Assembly (NCBI GenBank): GCA_027314515.1
Contig: DAHVAR010000204.1
Coordinates: forward strand, 1-49,633
Reading direction: 5' to 3'
Length of the DNA: 49,633 bases
Source: Actinomycetota bacterium
GTDB lineage: Bacteria; Actinomycetota; Actinomycetes; Streptosporangiales; Streptosporangiaceae
Shown here: positions 15,773-25,169 of the stretch, piece after piece
Layout: every line of letters starts with the position of its first letter
Numbering within the stretch: the first letter of the stretch is position 1
Notes under the pieces: generated by a model
Told to the model about the DNA's origin: nothing
The model's input: only the letters and a program-made list of their open reading frames with translations
Database searches by the model: none
Position numbers and translations under genes: made by a program

Positions 15773-17148
15773 CCGGCCACACCGGCGCGGCGGGCCGACC
15801 GGAGCCTGCTGGCCCGCCGGAGCCTGCTGGCCCGCCGGAGCCGGCTGGCCCGGCCGCCGCCGCGGCGGTTGCGCTCGAGCAGGCGTACCGGCACGAATGG
15901 TCGGCCGTCGTGGCGACCGTGGCCCGGCGCCTTGGCGACCTGCAAGCCGCCGAGGACGCGGTTTCCGAGGCTTTCGTCGCCGCTGCCCGGACCTGGCCGC
16001 GCGACGGCGTCCCGCCAAAGCCCGGCGCCTGGCTGACCGTCACTGCCTGGCGGAAGGCGATCAGTCAGCTTCGCGCCGGGCGGTACCTGGCGCGCGACGG
16101 CCTCACTCCACTCGCTGATGCGGTCGGCGCAGCCGACACGGGCGCAGCGAGCGAGCCGTTCGCCAGCGTCGGGGAGGCAGGCATGGAGGACGACCGGCTG
16201 GGGCTGATCTTCGCCTGCTGCCACCCGGCGCTCGCGATGGACGTCCGAGTCGCGCTTACCCTGCGTTACGTCGCGGGTCTGAGCACGCGGGAGATCGCGG
16301 CAGCCTTCCTGATCCCCGAGCCGACGCTCGCCCAGCGGCTGGTGCGGGCCAAGCGGAAGATCCGCGCCGCCGGGATCAGGTTCGAGGTCCCGCCAGCCGC
16401 CGCTCTCCGCGACCGGCTGGCCGCCGTTCAGTCGGTCATCTACCTGGTCTTCAACGAGGGCTACGCGACGACTGGCACGAAGGAGCTGCTCCGCGTTGAC
16501 CTCTGCGCTGAGGCCATCTGGCTCGGTCGCGTGCTGCACCGGCTGATGCCGGGCGACAGCGAGAGCACCGGGCTGCTCGCGCTGATGCTGCTTACTCACT
16601 CGCACGCGGCCGCCCGCCTCGACTCGGCGGGCCGGCCGGTGCTGCTAGCCAACCAGGACCGGTCCGCCTGGGACCAGGCGATGATCGCCGACGGCACCGC
16701 CCTGCTCGATCAGGCGATACTGCGCCGCTCGCCCGGGCCCTCGCCCGGGCCCTACCAGCTCCAGGCTGCGATCGCCGCTGTGCACGCGGCGGCGCCGACG
16801 TTCGCGCAGACCGACTGGCCGCAAATCGCGGCACTCTACCGGGAACTGGCACGTCGTGCGCCGTCGCCGGTCGTGGAGATCAACCGGGCGGTCGCCGTCG
16901 GCATGGCCGACGGCCCGCTGGCGGGTCTCGCGGTGCTCGGCCCGGTGCTGCGCTCAGGCCAGCTGGACGGTTACGGACCGCTGCATGCCGCGCACGCCGA
17001 CCTGCTCGACCGGGCTGGCCAGTTCGATGCCGCCACGGCCGCGTGGGCGCGTGCGGCCGACGCGACGCACAACGGCCCGCTGCGCGACCAGCTCCTCGAT
17101 CGCATGCGGCACCGGGATACTACCGGGAACGCCCGGTCATCTCCCTAG
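15733..17148 (+). CDS. ECF42-type RNA polymerase sigma factor
   Basis: A 471-residue sigma factor. After a Pro/Ala/Gly-rich N-terminal extension it has region 2 ([22 protein letters not shown]), a linker, and region 4 with a helix-turn-helix ([28 protein letters not shown]). A long C-terminal domain of about 250 residues contains TPR-like helices ([22 protein letters not shown]). This architecture and the overlapping DGPF gene define group ECF42, which has no anti-sigma factor and whose C-terminal domain modulates activity. The start is a GTG inside the DGPF gene with GAAGGG upstream. Confidence 0.9.
   Translation: MASGPEAGKQPEITGHTGAAGRPEPAGPPEPAGPPEPAGPAAAAAVALEQAYRHEWSAVVATVARRLGDLQAAEDAVSEAFVAAARTWPRDGVPPKPGAWLTVTAWRKAISQLRAGRYLARDGLTPLADAVGAADTGAASEPFASVGEAGMEDDRLGLIFACCHPALAMDVRVALTLRYVAGLSTREIAAAFLIPEPTLAQRLVRAKRKIRAAGIRFEVPPAAALRDRLAAVQSVIYLVFNEGYATTGTKELLRVDLCAEAIWLGRVLHRLMPGDSESTGLLALMLLTHSHAAARLDSAGRPVLLANQDRSAWDQAMIADGTALLDQAILRRSPGPSPGPYQLQAAIAAVHAAAPTFAQTDWPQIAALYRELARRAPSPVVEINRAVAVGMADGPLAGLAVLGPVLRSGQLDGYGPLHAAHADLLDRAGQFDAATAAWARAADATHNGPLRDQLLDRMRHRDTTGNARSSP
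15801..15853 (+). repeat. 18-bp tandem repeat in sigma factor N-terminus
   Basis: About three copies of an 18-base unit (15801, 15819, 15837) encode PEPAGP-type repeats in the N-terminal extension of the ECF42 sigma factor. The units are in frame, so copy-number changes would alter only linker length. Confidence 0.85.
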
Positions 17149-17271
17149 CCGGGAAACCGCGGACTCAGTTGCCGCCGGATGCCGATGCCGTCTGACAGCC
17201 GCCGTGGCTGCGGTGAGCCGGGGTAGTCCGGGGCAGCTGGCCGCCGGACCGCGCCGAGCGCGGCCCGCCCG

Positions 17272-18555
17272 CTACCGCAGCGAGGCGTCCAGTGCGGCCG
17301 TCAGAACCTCGGCTAGCTGGCGGAGTTCCGCAGTGGAGATCACGAACGGCGGCGACACCTGGAGCGCCACACCGCGCAGCAGCCTGGTGATGACACCGCG
17401 CGCCCGTGCCTCGGCTACGACCCGGGCGCCGAGGCCCGGGTCGGCGTGCCTGGCCGCGGCAGCGAACTCGATCGCGGCGAGCAGGCCCGCGCCCGTCCGC
17501 ACCTCGCTGACCAGCACGTGCTCGGCCAGCGGCGCGAGCGCGGCGGCGAACTCGGGCTCGAGCTCAGCCACCCTGCGAACGAGCTGCTCGCGCTCGAGAA
17601 TGTCCAGGTTGGCCAGGCCGACCGCGCACGCGGCCGGGTGGCCCGAGTAGGTGTAACCATGGCGGAAGATCTCCGCCGACCCAGCGCGCCAGAACGGCTC
17701 GGCTACCCGGCCACCCGCGATGACGGCACCAAGCGGGAGGTAGCCCGACGTCAGGCCCTTGGCGACGGTCATCATGTCCGGCTCGATGCCGTACCGGTGA
17801 CTGCCGAACCACGCCCCGGTCCGGCCGAACCCGGTGATGACTTCGTCTGCGATGAAAAGGATGTCGGCATCCCGGCAGATCTGCTGCACTTCCGCCAGGT
17901 AACCCGGCGGCGGGAAGTACACCCCGCCGGCCCCGACCACCGGCTCGCAGATGAATGCGCCGACCCGGTCCGCGCCGACCTGGTCGATCATCTTGGCCAG
18001 GGCGGCCGCGTCGTCCCACGGCACGTGCTCGACCAGCGGCACCAGCGGGCCGAACTGCTCGGCATTCACCGCGATGCCGCCGAGGGAGGTGCCGTAGGCG
18101 TTGACCCCGTGGTAGGCGTGCGAGCGCCCGATGATCACCTGCTTCGATGGCTGGCCGACCACGCGCCAGAAGGCGCGGCTCAGCTTCGCGGCGGTGTCGA
18201 CCGCGTCCGAGCCGCCGCCGGGGGTGAAGAACACCCTGGCGCCGGCGATGGGCCCGAGTTCCGCGACGCGCGCCGCCAGCGCCTCGGCAGGCGGGTTGGA
18301 GAACACCTCGTAGGTCTGGTATGCGGCGAGCTCACGCATCTGAGCCGCAGCCGCCTCGGCGAGCTCGGCACGGCCATGGCCGACGTTGCAGTACCACAGG
18401 CTGGCGATGGCGTCGAGGTAGGGCCGCCCGGTCGAGTCGTATACGGTCGCGCCCTCACCGCGGACGATCTGGACGGCGCCGGCGCCCACCGCCGCCATGT
18501 TCGCAAACGGATTCCACATGGCCGGCGCGCTGGCCGTGCTGGCGGTTTGCGGCAT
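17272..18555 (-). CDS. Class III PLP aminotransferase (omega-transaminase type)
   Basis: A 427-residue class III aminotransferase. Key elements are LWYCNVGHGRAELAEAA near the N-terminus, SHAYHGVNAYGTSLGG, the cofactor Asp in LFIADEVITGFGRTG, and the Schiff-base Lys in MTVAKGLTSGYLPLGA. The pattern resembles beta-alanine/putrescine-pyruvate transaminases of bacterial omega-amino-acid metabolism. AAGGGG lies upstream of the ATG. It stands alone between the ECF42 gene (convergent) and an LLM oxidoreductase on the same strand, so its physiological substrate is not indicated. Confidence 0.9.
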   Translation of the reverse strand: MPQTASTASAPAMWNPFANMAAVGAGAVQIVRGEGATVYDSTGRPYLDAIASLWYCNVGHGRAELAEAAAAQMRELAAYQTYEVFSNPPAEALAARVAELGPIAGARVFFTPGGGSDAVDTAAKLSRAFWRVVGQPSKQVIIGRSHAYHGVNAYGTSLGGIAVNAEQFGPLVPLVEHVPWDDAAALAKMIDQVGADRVGAFICEPVVGAGGVYFPPPGYLAEVQQICRDADILFIADEVITGFGRTGAWFGSHRYGIEPDMMTVAKGLTSGYLPLGAVIAGGRVAEPFWRAGSAEIFRHGYTYSGHPAACAVGLANLDILEREQLVRRVAELEPEFAAALAPLAEHVLVSEVRTGAGLLAAIEFAAAARHADPGLGARVVAEARARGVITRLLRGVALQVSPPFVISTAELRQLAEVLTAALDASLR

Positions 18556-18673
18556 TTCGAACGACCCCTTCGATTGGTCCCTTTAGCTGCCCAATCTATC
18601 CGCACCCGGCGACTTCCCCGCCTGGCCCGGCCGCCGGACCGAGGCGCGCCGCACCGTGCCCTGGTCACAGCCG

Positions 18674-19627
18674 TCAGTCCGGCAGCCACCAGGCGGCTAG
18701 CTCGCCAACCCAGTCCGCCGCCGCGTCGGGATCCGCGGGCGGCTCGGCTACGACGACGAATTCGGTAACGCCAGCCTCGGCGAGCGGCGGCAACACCTCC
18801 GGGCTGGCGTCGCGGACCGACACGGCGATGATCAAGTCAGCTAGCTGCCTGCCGTGCTGGCTGCACTGGTCGGCCAGCAGCCGCAGCCGGCCTGGCACCT
18901 CGCTGGCCGGCAGGTTGAACCCGTACCAGCCATCCCCGAAGGCAGCCACGCGGCCGAGCGCGGCGTCGGTGGTTCCGCCGACGATCACCGGGAGCCGGCG
19001 GCCGCGCACCGGCCGGGGATCGACCCGTACTGACTCGAAACGGACGAACTCGCCGCCGAAACTCGCCACGTCGTCGGCCCAGACCTGCCTTATGGCAGCG
19101 ACGTACTCGGCCGTGCGAGCGCCTCGCCGGGTGAACGGCACGCCGAGGGCAGCGAACTCCTCAGCCGACCAGCCGATGCCGACACCGAGCGCGAACCTGC
19201 CGCCGGACAGCACATCCAGCGTGGCGGCCTGCTTGGCCACCAGCAGCGGGCTGTGCTCTGGCAGCAGCAAGATGCCGGTCGCCAGCGTGATCCTGCGGGT
19301 GCACGCAGCCGCGAAGCTCAGCGCGAGCAGCGGATCCAGCCAGTCCGCTTGCGGTGGCACGGCGATCTTACCGTCGTCCGAATAGGGGTAGCGAGACTCT
19401 GGCTGGTCCACCATGACCACGTGCTCGCCGCACCAGAGGGTGGCAAAGCCGGCCTGGTCAGCTCTCTCGGCGACAGCCGCCAGGACCTCAGGCTTACTGC
19501 CGTTACCGACGCCCAGCACATGCAAGCCGACCTTGATTCCGGCACCGTCGGTTCCGGCACCGTCGGTTCCGGCACCGTCGGTTCCGGCACCGTCGCGATC
19601 GGGCCTCGCCGCATTGAGCGCGCTCAT
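18674..19627 (-). CDS. F420-dependent LLM-class oxidoreductase
   Basis: A 317-residue luciferase-like (LLM) TIM-barrel oxidoreductase. Typical segments are ADQAGFATLWCGEHVV, ITLATGILLLPEHSPLLVAKQAATLDVLSGGRFALGVGIGW and the active-site region VRGRRLPVIVGG. Such proteins in actinomycetes usually use coenzyme F420. The first 30 residues are four GAGTD-type repeats and fall outside the fold, so the true start may lie just before IKVGLHVLGVG. Confidence 0.87.
   Translation of the reverse strand: MSALNAARPDRDGAGTDGAGTDGAGTDGAGIKVGLHVLGVGNGSKPEVLAAVAERADQAGFATLWCGEHVVMVDQPESRYPYSDDGKIAVPPQADWLDPLLALSFAAACTRRITLATGILLLPEHSPLLVAKQAATLDVLSGGRFALGVGIGWSAEEFAALGVPFTRRGARTAEYVAAIRQVWADDVASFGGEFVRFESVRVDPRPVRGRRLPVIVGGTTDAALGRVAAFGDGWYGFNLPASEVPGRLRLLADQCSQHGRQLADLIIAVSVRDASPEVLPPLAEAGVTEFVVVAEPPADPDAAADWVGELAAWWLPD
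19537..19595 (-). repeat. 15-bp tandem repeat in LLM gene 5' end
   Basis: Four copies of a 15-base unit (at 19537, 19552, 19567 and 19582) encode GAGTD repeats immediately before the first beta-strand of the LLM oxidoreductase. Confidence 0.9.
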
Positions 19628-19786
19628 CCGCGGTACTTACCCGGTCCGGCCGGGCAAGCTAAACAGCAACCGGGCCAGCTGCCAGAGCCGGCCAGGAGCG
19701 CGGTCCGGGCTGGAAGCGGGCGGCGGGCGGGAGCGATTCGCCCGGTACGCCAGGGCAGCCGGGTACACGAGGGGCAGCTGACGGGC

Positions 19787-20593
19787 ATGCGGAAGCGACC
19801 GGCGGGCAGGGCCGCCCCCCTCGTCGGTGGCGCTGCCGTCGTCGCGGGCTGCGTCATCGCGGGCTGCGTCATCGCAAGCTGTGCCGTCGCGGGCTGTGCC
19901 ATCGTGCCCGGCGGCTCGCCGCGTCCCGGCGCGCCGACTACCGGCACCGCGGCCACCAGCCCGGCCGCCGCCAGCACCGCCAGTGGCTATTACACCGCAC
20001 AGGTGCCCGCAAGCGGGCAGCGTCATGCCACCATGACCGTGGTCACCGGCGCCGCCACGGTCACCGTGACCGCCGCGGCGATCCCGGGCAGCCTGGTGCG
20101 GGTCCTGACGCCGGGGAACGCGGCCATCCGCCCCCAGCTGGTTTCCTCGACGGGCCAGGTGCAGCTCTCCCTGCTCAGCACCGGCCAGCGCGGCCCCAGC
20201 ACGGTGTCGATCCAGCTCAGCACCGCGGTCGTCTGGCAGCTCCAGTTCAACGGCGGAACCAGCCAGACCGTGGTCAACCTGACCAACGGCAAGATCGCGG
20301 GCATCGACTTCACGGCCGGGTCGAGCCTGATCCAGCTGGCACTGCCGCGACCCGCCGGGACGGCCACGATCACCTTGGCCGGTGGCGCCAGCCAGGTAAG
20401 CCTGACCGTCCCGGCCGGCGTTCCGACCCGGCTGCGCCTCGATGGCGGCGCCTCAGCCGCGACCCTGACCGGCCAGGCCCACACGGGCCTCGGCCGCGGC
20501 ACGGTGCTGACGTCGCCCGGCTGGGCACAGGCGGCGAACAGATATGACGTCGACGCGACAGCCGGCATCGGCGAGATCTCGGTAGCCGGCTAG
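19787..20593 (+). CDS. Secreted lipoprotein with repeated lipobox
   Basis: A 268-residue predicted lipoprotein. The N-terminus MRKRPAGRAAPLV is followed by a hydrophobic stretch with four successive Cys, each in a lipobox-like context (VAGC, IAGC, IASC, VAGC). After a Pro/Thr/Ala linker, the rest is a Thr/Val/Gly-rich beta-strand domain resembling the auto-adhesin/DUF4097 type (TVVNLTNGKIAGIDF, TITLAGGASQVSLTV). No catalytic motif is seen. The start is the ATG at 19787. Function is unknown; an outer-surface beta-helix protein is plausible. Confidence 0.7.
   Translation: MRKRPAGRAAPLVGGAAVVAGCVIAGCVIASCAVAGCAIVPGGSPRPGAPTTGTAATSPAAASTASGYYTAQVPASGQRHATMTVVTGAATVTVTAAAIPGSLVRVLTPGNAAIRPQLVSSTGQVQLSLLSTGQRGPSTVSIQLSTAVVWQLQFNGGTSQTVVNLTNGKIAGIDFTAGSSLIQLALPRPAGTATITLAGGASQVSLTVPAGVPTRLRLDGGASAATLTGQAHTGLGRGTVLTSPGWAQAANRYDVDATAGIGEISVAG
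19844..19903 (+). repeat. 15-bp tandem repeat multiplying the lipobox
   Basis: Four 15-base units (19844, 19859, 19874, 19889) each encode an AGC-type lipobox (AGCVI, AGCVI, ASCAV, AGCAI). The third and fourth units have diverged by a few bases. Confidence 0.9.
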
Positions 20594-20663
20594 CCGGCAG
20601 CCGGTCCGCGGCGTTAGGACCGAAGCGCGCTGGCCGCGGCCGAGCTACCCGGGCAAGGGCACC

Positions 20664-22892
20664 TCACGAGGCAAGCCCGCCAGGCAGCAGCCCCAAAGGC
20701 GCCTTGGCCCCGGCGCTCGGCTCGCTGGCGGTCTGCAGGGGGAAGTGGCAGGCGGCCAGGTGGCCGCGGACCGCGAACGTCCGGAAGTTGGGCTCCTGCT
20801 CGGCGCAGATGTCCTGGGCGAGCGGGCAGCGGGTGCGGAACCGGCAGCCAGCGGGCGGATTCACCGCAGACGGCAGTTCCCCCTTCATGGACCCCTGCTT
20901 GTCCTTGGCCCGCTCCCTGACCGGGTCGGGGAATGGCACCGCCTGGAGCAGTCCCGCAGTGTAGGGGTGGGCCGGGCGCTCATAGATCTCGCTGCTCGGC
21001 CCGATCTCAACGAGCTTCCCCAGGTACATGACCCCGACCCGATCCGCCAGGTAGCGGATTACCGACAAGTCATGGGAAATGATGATGTACGTGAGTTCCC
21101 GCTCGCCCTGGAGCCGTCGCATCAAGTTCAGCACCTGCGACTGGATCGACACATCCAGGGCCGAGACCGGCTCGTCGGCGACGATCAGCCGGGGCTGAAG
21201 GGTGAGCGCACGGGCGAAGCCGATGCGCTGCCGCTGCCCTCCGGAGAACTCGTGCGGGTACAAGTCCATCGCCCGCGGCGTGAGCCCGACTTCGTTGAGC
21301 AGATCCCGGATGCGGTCGTGCTGTTCCTTCCTGGTGCCTATCCGCTGCGAGATCAGCGGCTCGCGCAGGATAGACACGACTCTCATCCGCGGATCCTGCG
21401 AAGAGTATGGGTCCTGAAAGATCAACTGGAGGTCGCGTCGCTGCTTCCGGAGCGGCCTGCCGGTGAGCCGGGGAACCTCGACGCCGTCGAAACGGATACT
21501 TCCCGAGTCCGGCTTTTCCAGCGCCACGATTAGTCGGCCCAGGGTGGTCTTGCCGCATCCGGACTCGCCCACCAGGCCGAAGGTCTCACCGCGGCCAACT
21601 TCGAACGACACGTCAGAGACGGCCTTCACCGAGCCGACCCGGCGCTGCAGGAGCCCATGGGTTATCGGGAATTCCTTTACGACGTGCTCCAGGACGAGCA
21701 GCGGGTCAGGGATCACGCCGATGAGGTCACCGGACGTGGCCTGCGAAGCCGGCGCGGGTCCAGCCGCGACCACGCTCACCCTCGCTACTGCCGGGCCATC
21801 CGCCGCTGGCAACTCGGCGTTACCGTCCGTTTCGCCGACCGGGGCGGTCTCCAGGGTGGCAGCGGCCTCCAGCGTGGCAGCGGCCTCCAGCGTGGCAGCG
21901 GCCTGCTGCTGCCCCGCCTGCCTGCCGTTCACCGGGTAGAAGCAGGCGTAACGGCGCGCGAGGTTCTCTGCCACCAGCGGCGGATCCTCATCCGCACACC
22001 GGGGCCGGGCATAGCGGCAGCGGGGAGCGAAGCGGCAGTTACCGGGTGGCCGGGAAAGGTCGGGAGGCAGCCCTGGAATGCTGTAGAGCACCTGACTGCG
22101 GTCGGTCGCCACGTCGGGGATCGACTGCAGCAGTGCCTGGGTGTAGGGATGGCGCATGCTGTGGAAGATCATCTCGGCATCGCCCGATTCGACGATCCGG
22201 CCTGCATACATCACGATGACCCGGTCCGCCCGCCCCGCGATGACCCCCATGTCATGGGTTATCAGCAGCATCCCCATGTTCAGGCGGGCCTTTAGGTCGT
22301 CAAGCAGCTCCAGGATCTGGGCCTGAATGGTCACGTCCAAGGCGGTCGTCGGCTCATCGGCGATGAGCAGTTTCGGCTCGCAGGCGAGCGCGATAGCGAT
22401 CACTACCCGCTGGCGCATACCGCCCGAGAGTTGATGCGGATAACTCCGCAGCCGCTCCAGTGGACGGGGCATTCCGACTAACGTCAGAACCTCCGCCGCC
22501 CGCTCTAGTGCATCCTTCTGCGTCACGTCGCGGTGAATCCGCACCGCCTCGGCGATCTGGTCGCCTACGGTCATGGTCGGGTCCAGGGACGTCATCGGAT
22601 CCTGGAACACCATCGCGATGTCGTTCCCGCGAACGCGGCGCATCTCGCTGTCCGGCAAGGAGGTGAGATCCCGGCCCTGGAGCTTGATGCTCCCCCCGAC
22701 CACCCGGCCTCCCGCAGGAAGCAGCCGCATCACCGAGAGTCCGGTCATGGTTTTCCCGCACCCTGACTCCCCGACCAGCCCCACGGTCTCCCCGGGCTGG
22801 ATTGTCAAGGACACACCGTCGACCGCCTGGACCGTCGATTTCCGCATCCGGATGTCCGTCCGCAGGTCCTCCACCTCGAGCAGGCTCGCCAC
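20664..22892 (-). CDS. Fused double ATPase of peptide ABC importer (DppD-DppF-like)
   Basis: A 742-residue fusion of two oligopeptide-type ATPases. Each half has Walker A (GESGCGKT), a signature ([16 protein letters not shown]), Walker B ([24 protein letters not shown]) and the C-terminal oligopeptide/dipeptide extension with a Cys-rich [11 protein letters not shown] or [11 protein letters not shown] motif that can hold an iron-sulfur cluster. The two halves are joined by an Ala/Thr/Glu-rich linker carrying an in-frame repeat. The GTG at 22892, with GAGG just upstream, is preferred over a TTG at 22904. It is divergent from the permease genes, and together they form one import system. Confidence 0.92.
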   Translation of the reverse strand: MASLLEVEDLRTDIRMRKSTVQAVDGVSLTIQPGETVGLVGESGCGKTMTGLSVMRLLPAGGRVVGGSIKLQGRDLTSLPDSEMRRVRGNDIAMVFQDPMTSLDPTMTVGDQIAEAVRIHRDVTQKDALERAAEVLTLVGMPRPLERLRSYPHQLSGGMRQRVVIAIALACEPKLLIADEPTTALDVTIQAQILELLDDLKARLNMGMLLITHDMGVIAGRADRVIVMYAGRIVESGDAEMIFHSMRHPYTQALLQSIPDVATDRSQVLYSIPGLPPDLSRPPGNCRFAPRCRYARPRCADEDPPLVAENLARRYACFYPVNGRQAGQQQAAATLEAAATLEAAATLETAPVGETDGNAELPAADGPAVARVSVVAAGPAPASQATSGDLIGVIPDPLLVLEHVVKEFPITHGLLQRRVGSVKAVSDVSFEVGRGETFGLVGESGCGKTTLGRLIVALEKPDSGSIRFDGVEVPRLTGRPLRKQRRDLQLIFQDPYSSQDPRMRVVSILREPLISQRIGTRKEQHDRIRDLLNEVGLTPRAMDLYPHEFSGGQRQRIGFARALTLQPRLIVADEPVSALDVSIQSQVLNLMRRLQGERELTYIIISHDLSVIRYLADRVGVMYLGKLVEIGPSSEIYERPAHPYTAGLLQAVPFPDPVRERAKDKQGSMKGELPSAVNPPAGCRFRTRCPLAQDICAEQEPNFRTFAVRGHLAACHFPLQTASEPSAGAKAPLGLLPGGLAS
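21849..21902 (-). repeat. 18-bp tandem repeat in ATPase linker
   Basis: Three 18-base units (21849, 21867, 21885) encode the LEAAAT repeats in the linker between the two ATPase halves. Confidence 0.9.
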
Positions 22893-23163
22893 GGGGCCTC
22901 GCAATCCTCGGCAAACCGACGTGATCTGTGCAGCCTACTGGCTGCCAGATCCCTGCCGCCTGCGGAAACTTCGCTGACACTTCCAGGCCGTGCTCTTTCA
23001 CCATTATCAGGGCCGGGGGGCAGCAGCGCGACTGCGCCAATGTCGAGCACAGCGGCGGCTGTTCCGGATCCGCTTCGGGCCGCTCCAGCGGCCGCCGCAC
23101 CGAGGGCGAGCACGTCCTGCGCTTCGAGGCTCCGTGCATAACCCGTTGCATTAGGGTGACTCT

Positions 23164-24111
23164 GTGACGACCTACCTGATTCGCCGGCTTGGGCAGGCCG
23201 TGCTAGTCGTCATCGGGGTGACAATTGTTGTCTTTATCATCAGCCACCTGCTCCCGGGCGGCCCGGCTCGCGCCCTCCTCGGGCCCCGAGTCACCCCTGA
23301 GCAGGTTCACGCCTTCATCGTGGCGAACGGCTACAACAAGCCGATCTTCGTTCAGTACTGGCACTACATAGACAACTTGCTGCACGGCAATCTCGGCTAC
23401 TCCTACCACTACAACCAGACGGTCAACTCGCTGCTCGCGCAGGACCTGCCCAAAACGGCGCTGCTTGTCGGCTTGGCTGTTGCCCTCGCGATCGTGGTGG
23501 CCATTCCGCTCGGCATACTCCAGGCGGTCCGGCGTAACCGCTCAATCGACTACGTGCTGACCGGCGCTTCCTTCGTCGGCTACTCGATGCCGACTTTCTG
23601 GCTGGGCATCCTGCTGATCATGACGTTCTCCGTCAGCCTGCACCTGCTGCCGCCCGAAGCCCCGCAGGGCGCAACCATCGGGGTCGTGCTCCAGCAACCG
23701 AGCGCTCTCATCCTTCCCGTGGTCACCCTCGCGGTGGTCAGCATCGCCGCCTACAGCCGTTTCATGCGGTCGTCGTCCGTGGAGAACCTGGTCCAGGACT
23801 ACGTCCGCACGGTACGGGCCAAGGGTGCGTCCGAGTGGCGGGTCCTGTTCCACCATGTGCTACGCAACTCCCTGATCCCGATCATCACGCTGATCGGCCT
23901 CAGCCTCCCGGCCGTCGTGTCTGGGGCCATCATCACCGAGTCGGTGTTCAACTACCCGGGCATGGGACTGCTGTTCTGGAATGCGGCCACGACGCGCGAC
24001 TATCCGGTGCTCATGGGCTTCACTATCGTCATCGCAGTGGCGACGGTCGTGGGCAACCTGCTCGCCGACATCCTGTACGCCGTAGTCGACCCGCGCATCC
24101 GGGTCGGATGA
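23164..24111 (+). CDS. Peptide ABC importer permease, DppB family
   Basis: A 315-residue inner-membrane permease. The N-terminus is the family signature YLIRRLGQAVLVVIGVTIVVFIISHLLPGGPA, followed by a large extracytoplasmic loop, then transmembrane segments and the EAA loop (YVRTVRAKGASEWRVLFHHVLRNSLIP) that contacts the ATPase. The GTG at 23164 has AGGGTG upstream. It is followed by the second permease with a 73-base gap. Substrate specificity (peptides, nickel or sugars) is not visible. Confidence 0.93.
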   Translation: MTTYLIRRLGQAVLVVIGVTIVVFIISHLLPGGPARALLGPRVTPEQVHAFIVANGYNKPIFVQYWHYIDNLLHGNLGYSYHYNQTVNSLLAQDLPKTALLVGLAVALAIVVAIPLGILQAVRRNRSIDYVLTGASFVGYSMPTFWLGILLIMTFSVSLHLLPPEAPQGATIGVVLQQPSALILPVVTLAVVSIAAYSRFMRSSSVENLVQDYVRTVRAKGASEWRVLFHHVLRNSLIPIITLIGLSLPAVVSGAIITESVFNYPGMGLLFWNAATTRDYPVLMGFTIVIAVATVVGNLLADILYAVVDPRIRVG

Positions 24112-24184
24112 CGGCGCAGGGCTTCGCGATGTCTCCGGGTATCCGCCTTGTTCGCCCCTCCCTCAGCGCAGGAGGCACCCTGCC

Positions 24185-25114
24185 ATGACCATGATCGCCG
24201 GCCAGCCCCCGCCGGAGCAGGCCAAGCTCCTGACCCAAAGTCCCGAGGGCGGCGAGACCGCGGCCGTCGGCAGCCTGTGGCGGCTGATTCTCGGCGTCTT
24301 CACGCAGAACCGGCTCGCTGTCGTCGGCCTCGGCATCATCGTCTTCATGGCGCTGTTTTCCTTCGTCGGGCCGCTCGTCTACCACACCAACCAAATCAAC
24401 ACCAGTGTCACCCAGGCGACGTTGGCGCCGAGCAGCGCGCACCTCCTCGGCACCGATGAAGTCGGCTACGACGAGCTCGGCCGCCTCATGGTAGGTGGCC
24501 AGTCCTCGCTGGAGATCGGGATCGCGGCCGCTGTCCTGGCCAGCCTGGTCGGCATGGTCTACGGATCGATCTCCGGGTTCGTCGGCGGCTGGATCGACGG
24601 ACTCATGATGCGGGTTCTCGACTCTCTGCTTGCCTTCCCTGCCCTACTCCTCCTGCTCCTGCTGGCCAGCATCATCACGCCGACGATCCCGATCATGATC
24701 GGGGTGATCGCCGTGGTGGCGTGGCTGGTTCCAGCCCGGCTGGTGCGCGGCGAAACCCTTGCGATCCGCACGAGGGATTATGTGCAAGCGGCCAGGGGAG
24801 TCGGCAACACCGGCTGGCGGATCATCGCGCGCCACGTGGTCCCCAACGTAATCGGGGTTCTGGTGGTGCAGACCACCCTGGCCGTGGCCGACTCGATCCT
24901 GCTCCTGGCTTCCCTCAGTTACCTTGGCCTGGGGCCACCGCCGCCAGCGGCGAACTGGGGGCAAATGCTCTCCGACGGGCTCAACTACATCTACGACGGC
25001 TACTGGTGGCTGATCTATCCGCCCGGCGTCGCCATCGTATTGATCGTGATCGCCTTCAACTTCGTTGGGGATGCTCTCCGGGATTCCCTTGAGGTCAGGC
25101 TGCGGCAGCGCTAG
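24185..25114 (+). CDS. Peptide ABC importer permease, DppC family
   Basis: A 309-residue second permease. It has the usual N-terminal transmembrane helix (RLAVVGLGIIVFMALFSFVGPLVY), the conserved HLLGTDEVGYDELGRLMVGGQSSL segment, several further helices and an EAA loop (RTRDYVQAARGVGNTGWRIIARHVVPN). AGGAGG stands 9 bases before the ATG. It converges on the solute-binding-protein gene, from which it is separated by a strong symmetrical hairpin. Confidence 0.94.
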   Translation: MTMIAGQPPPEQAKLLTQSPEGGETAAVGSLWRLILGVFTQNRLAVVGLGIIVFMALFSFVGPLVYHTNQINTSVTQATLAPSSAHLLGTDEVGYDELGRLMVGGQSSLEIGIAAAVLASLVGMVYGSISGFVGGWIDGLMMRVLDSLLAFPALLLLLLLASIITPTIPIMIGVIAVVAWLVPARLVRGETLAIRTRDYVQAARGVGNTGWRIIARHVVPNVIGVLVVQTTLAVADSILLLASLSYLGLGPPPPAANWGQMLSDGLNYIYDGYWWLIYPPGVAIVLIVIAFNFVGDALRDSLEVRLRQR

Positions 25115-25117
25115 GAG

Positions 25118-25156
25118 CAGGCGGGCGGGCACCGTCACCGGTTACCCGCCCGCCTG
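25118..25156. terminator. Bidirectional terminator hairpin
   Basis: Two 12-base arms (25118-25129 and 25145-25156), built of GGCGGGCGGG and its complement, are perfectly paired, and the loop contains a second small stem (ACCG/CGGT). It sits between the convergent permease and binding-protein genes, so it can end transcription from both sides. There is no U-tract, as is common in actinomycetes. Confidence 0.75.
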
Positions 25157-25169
25157 GCAGCACCTCGTT

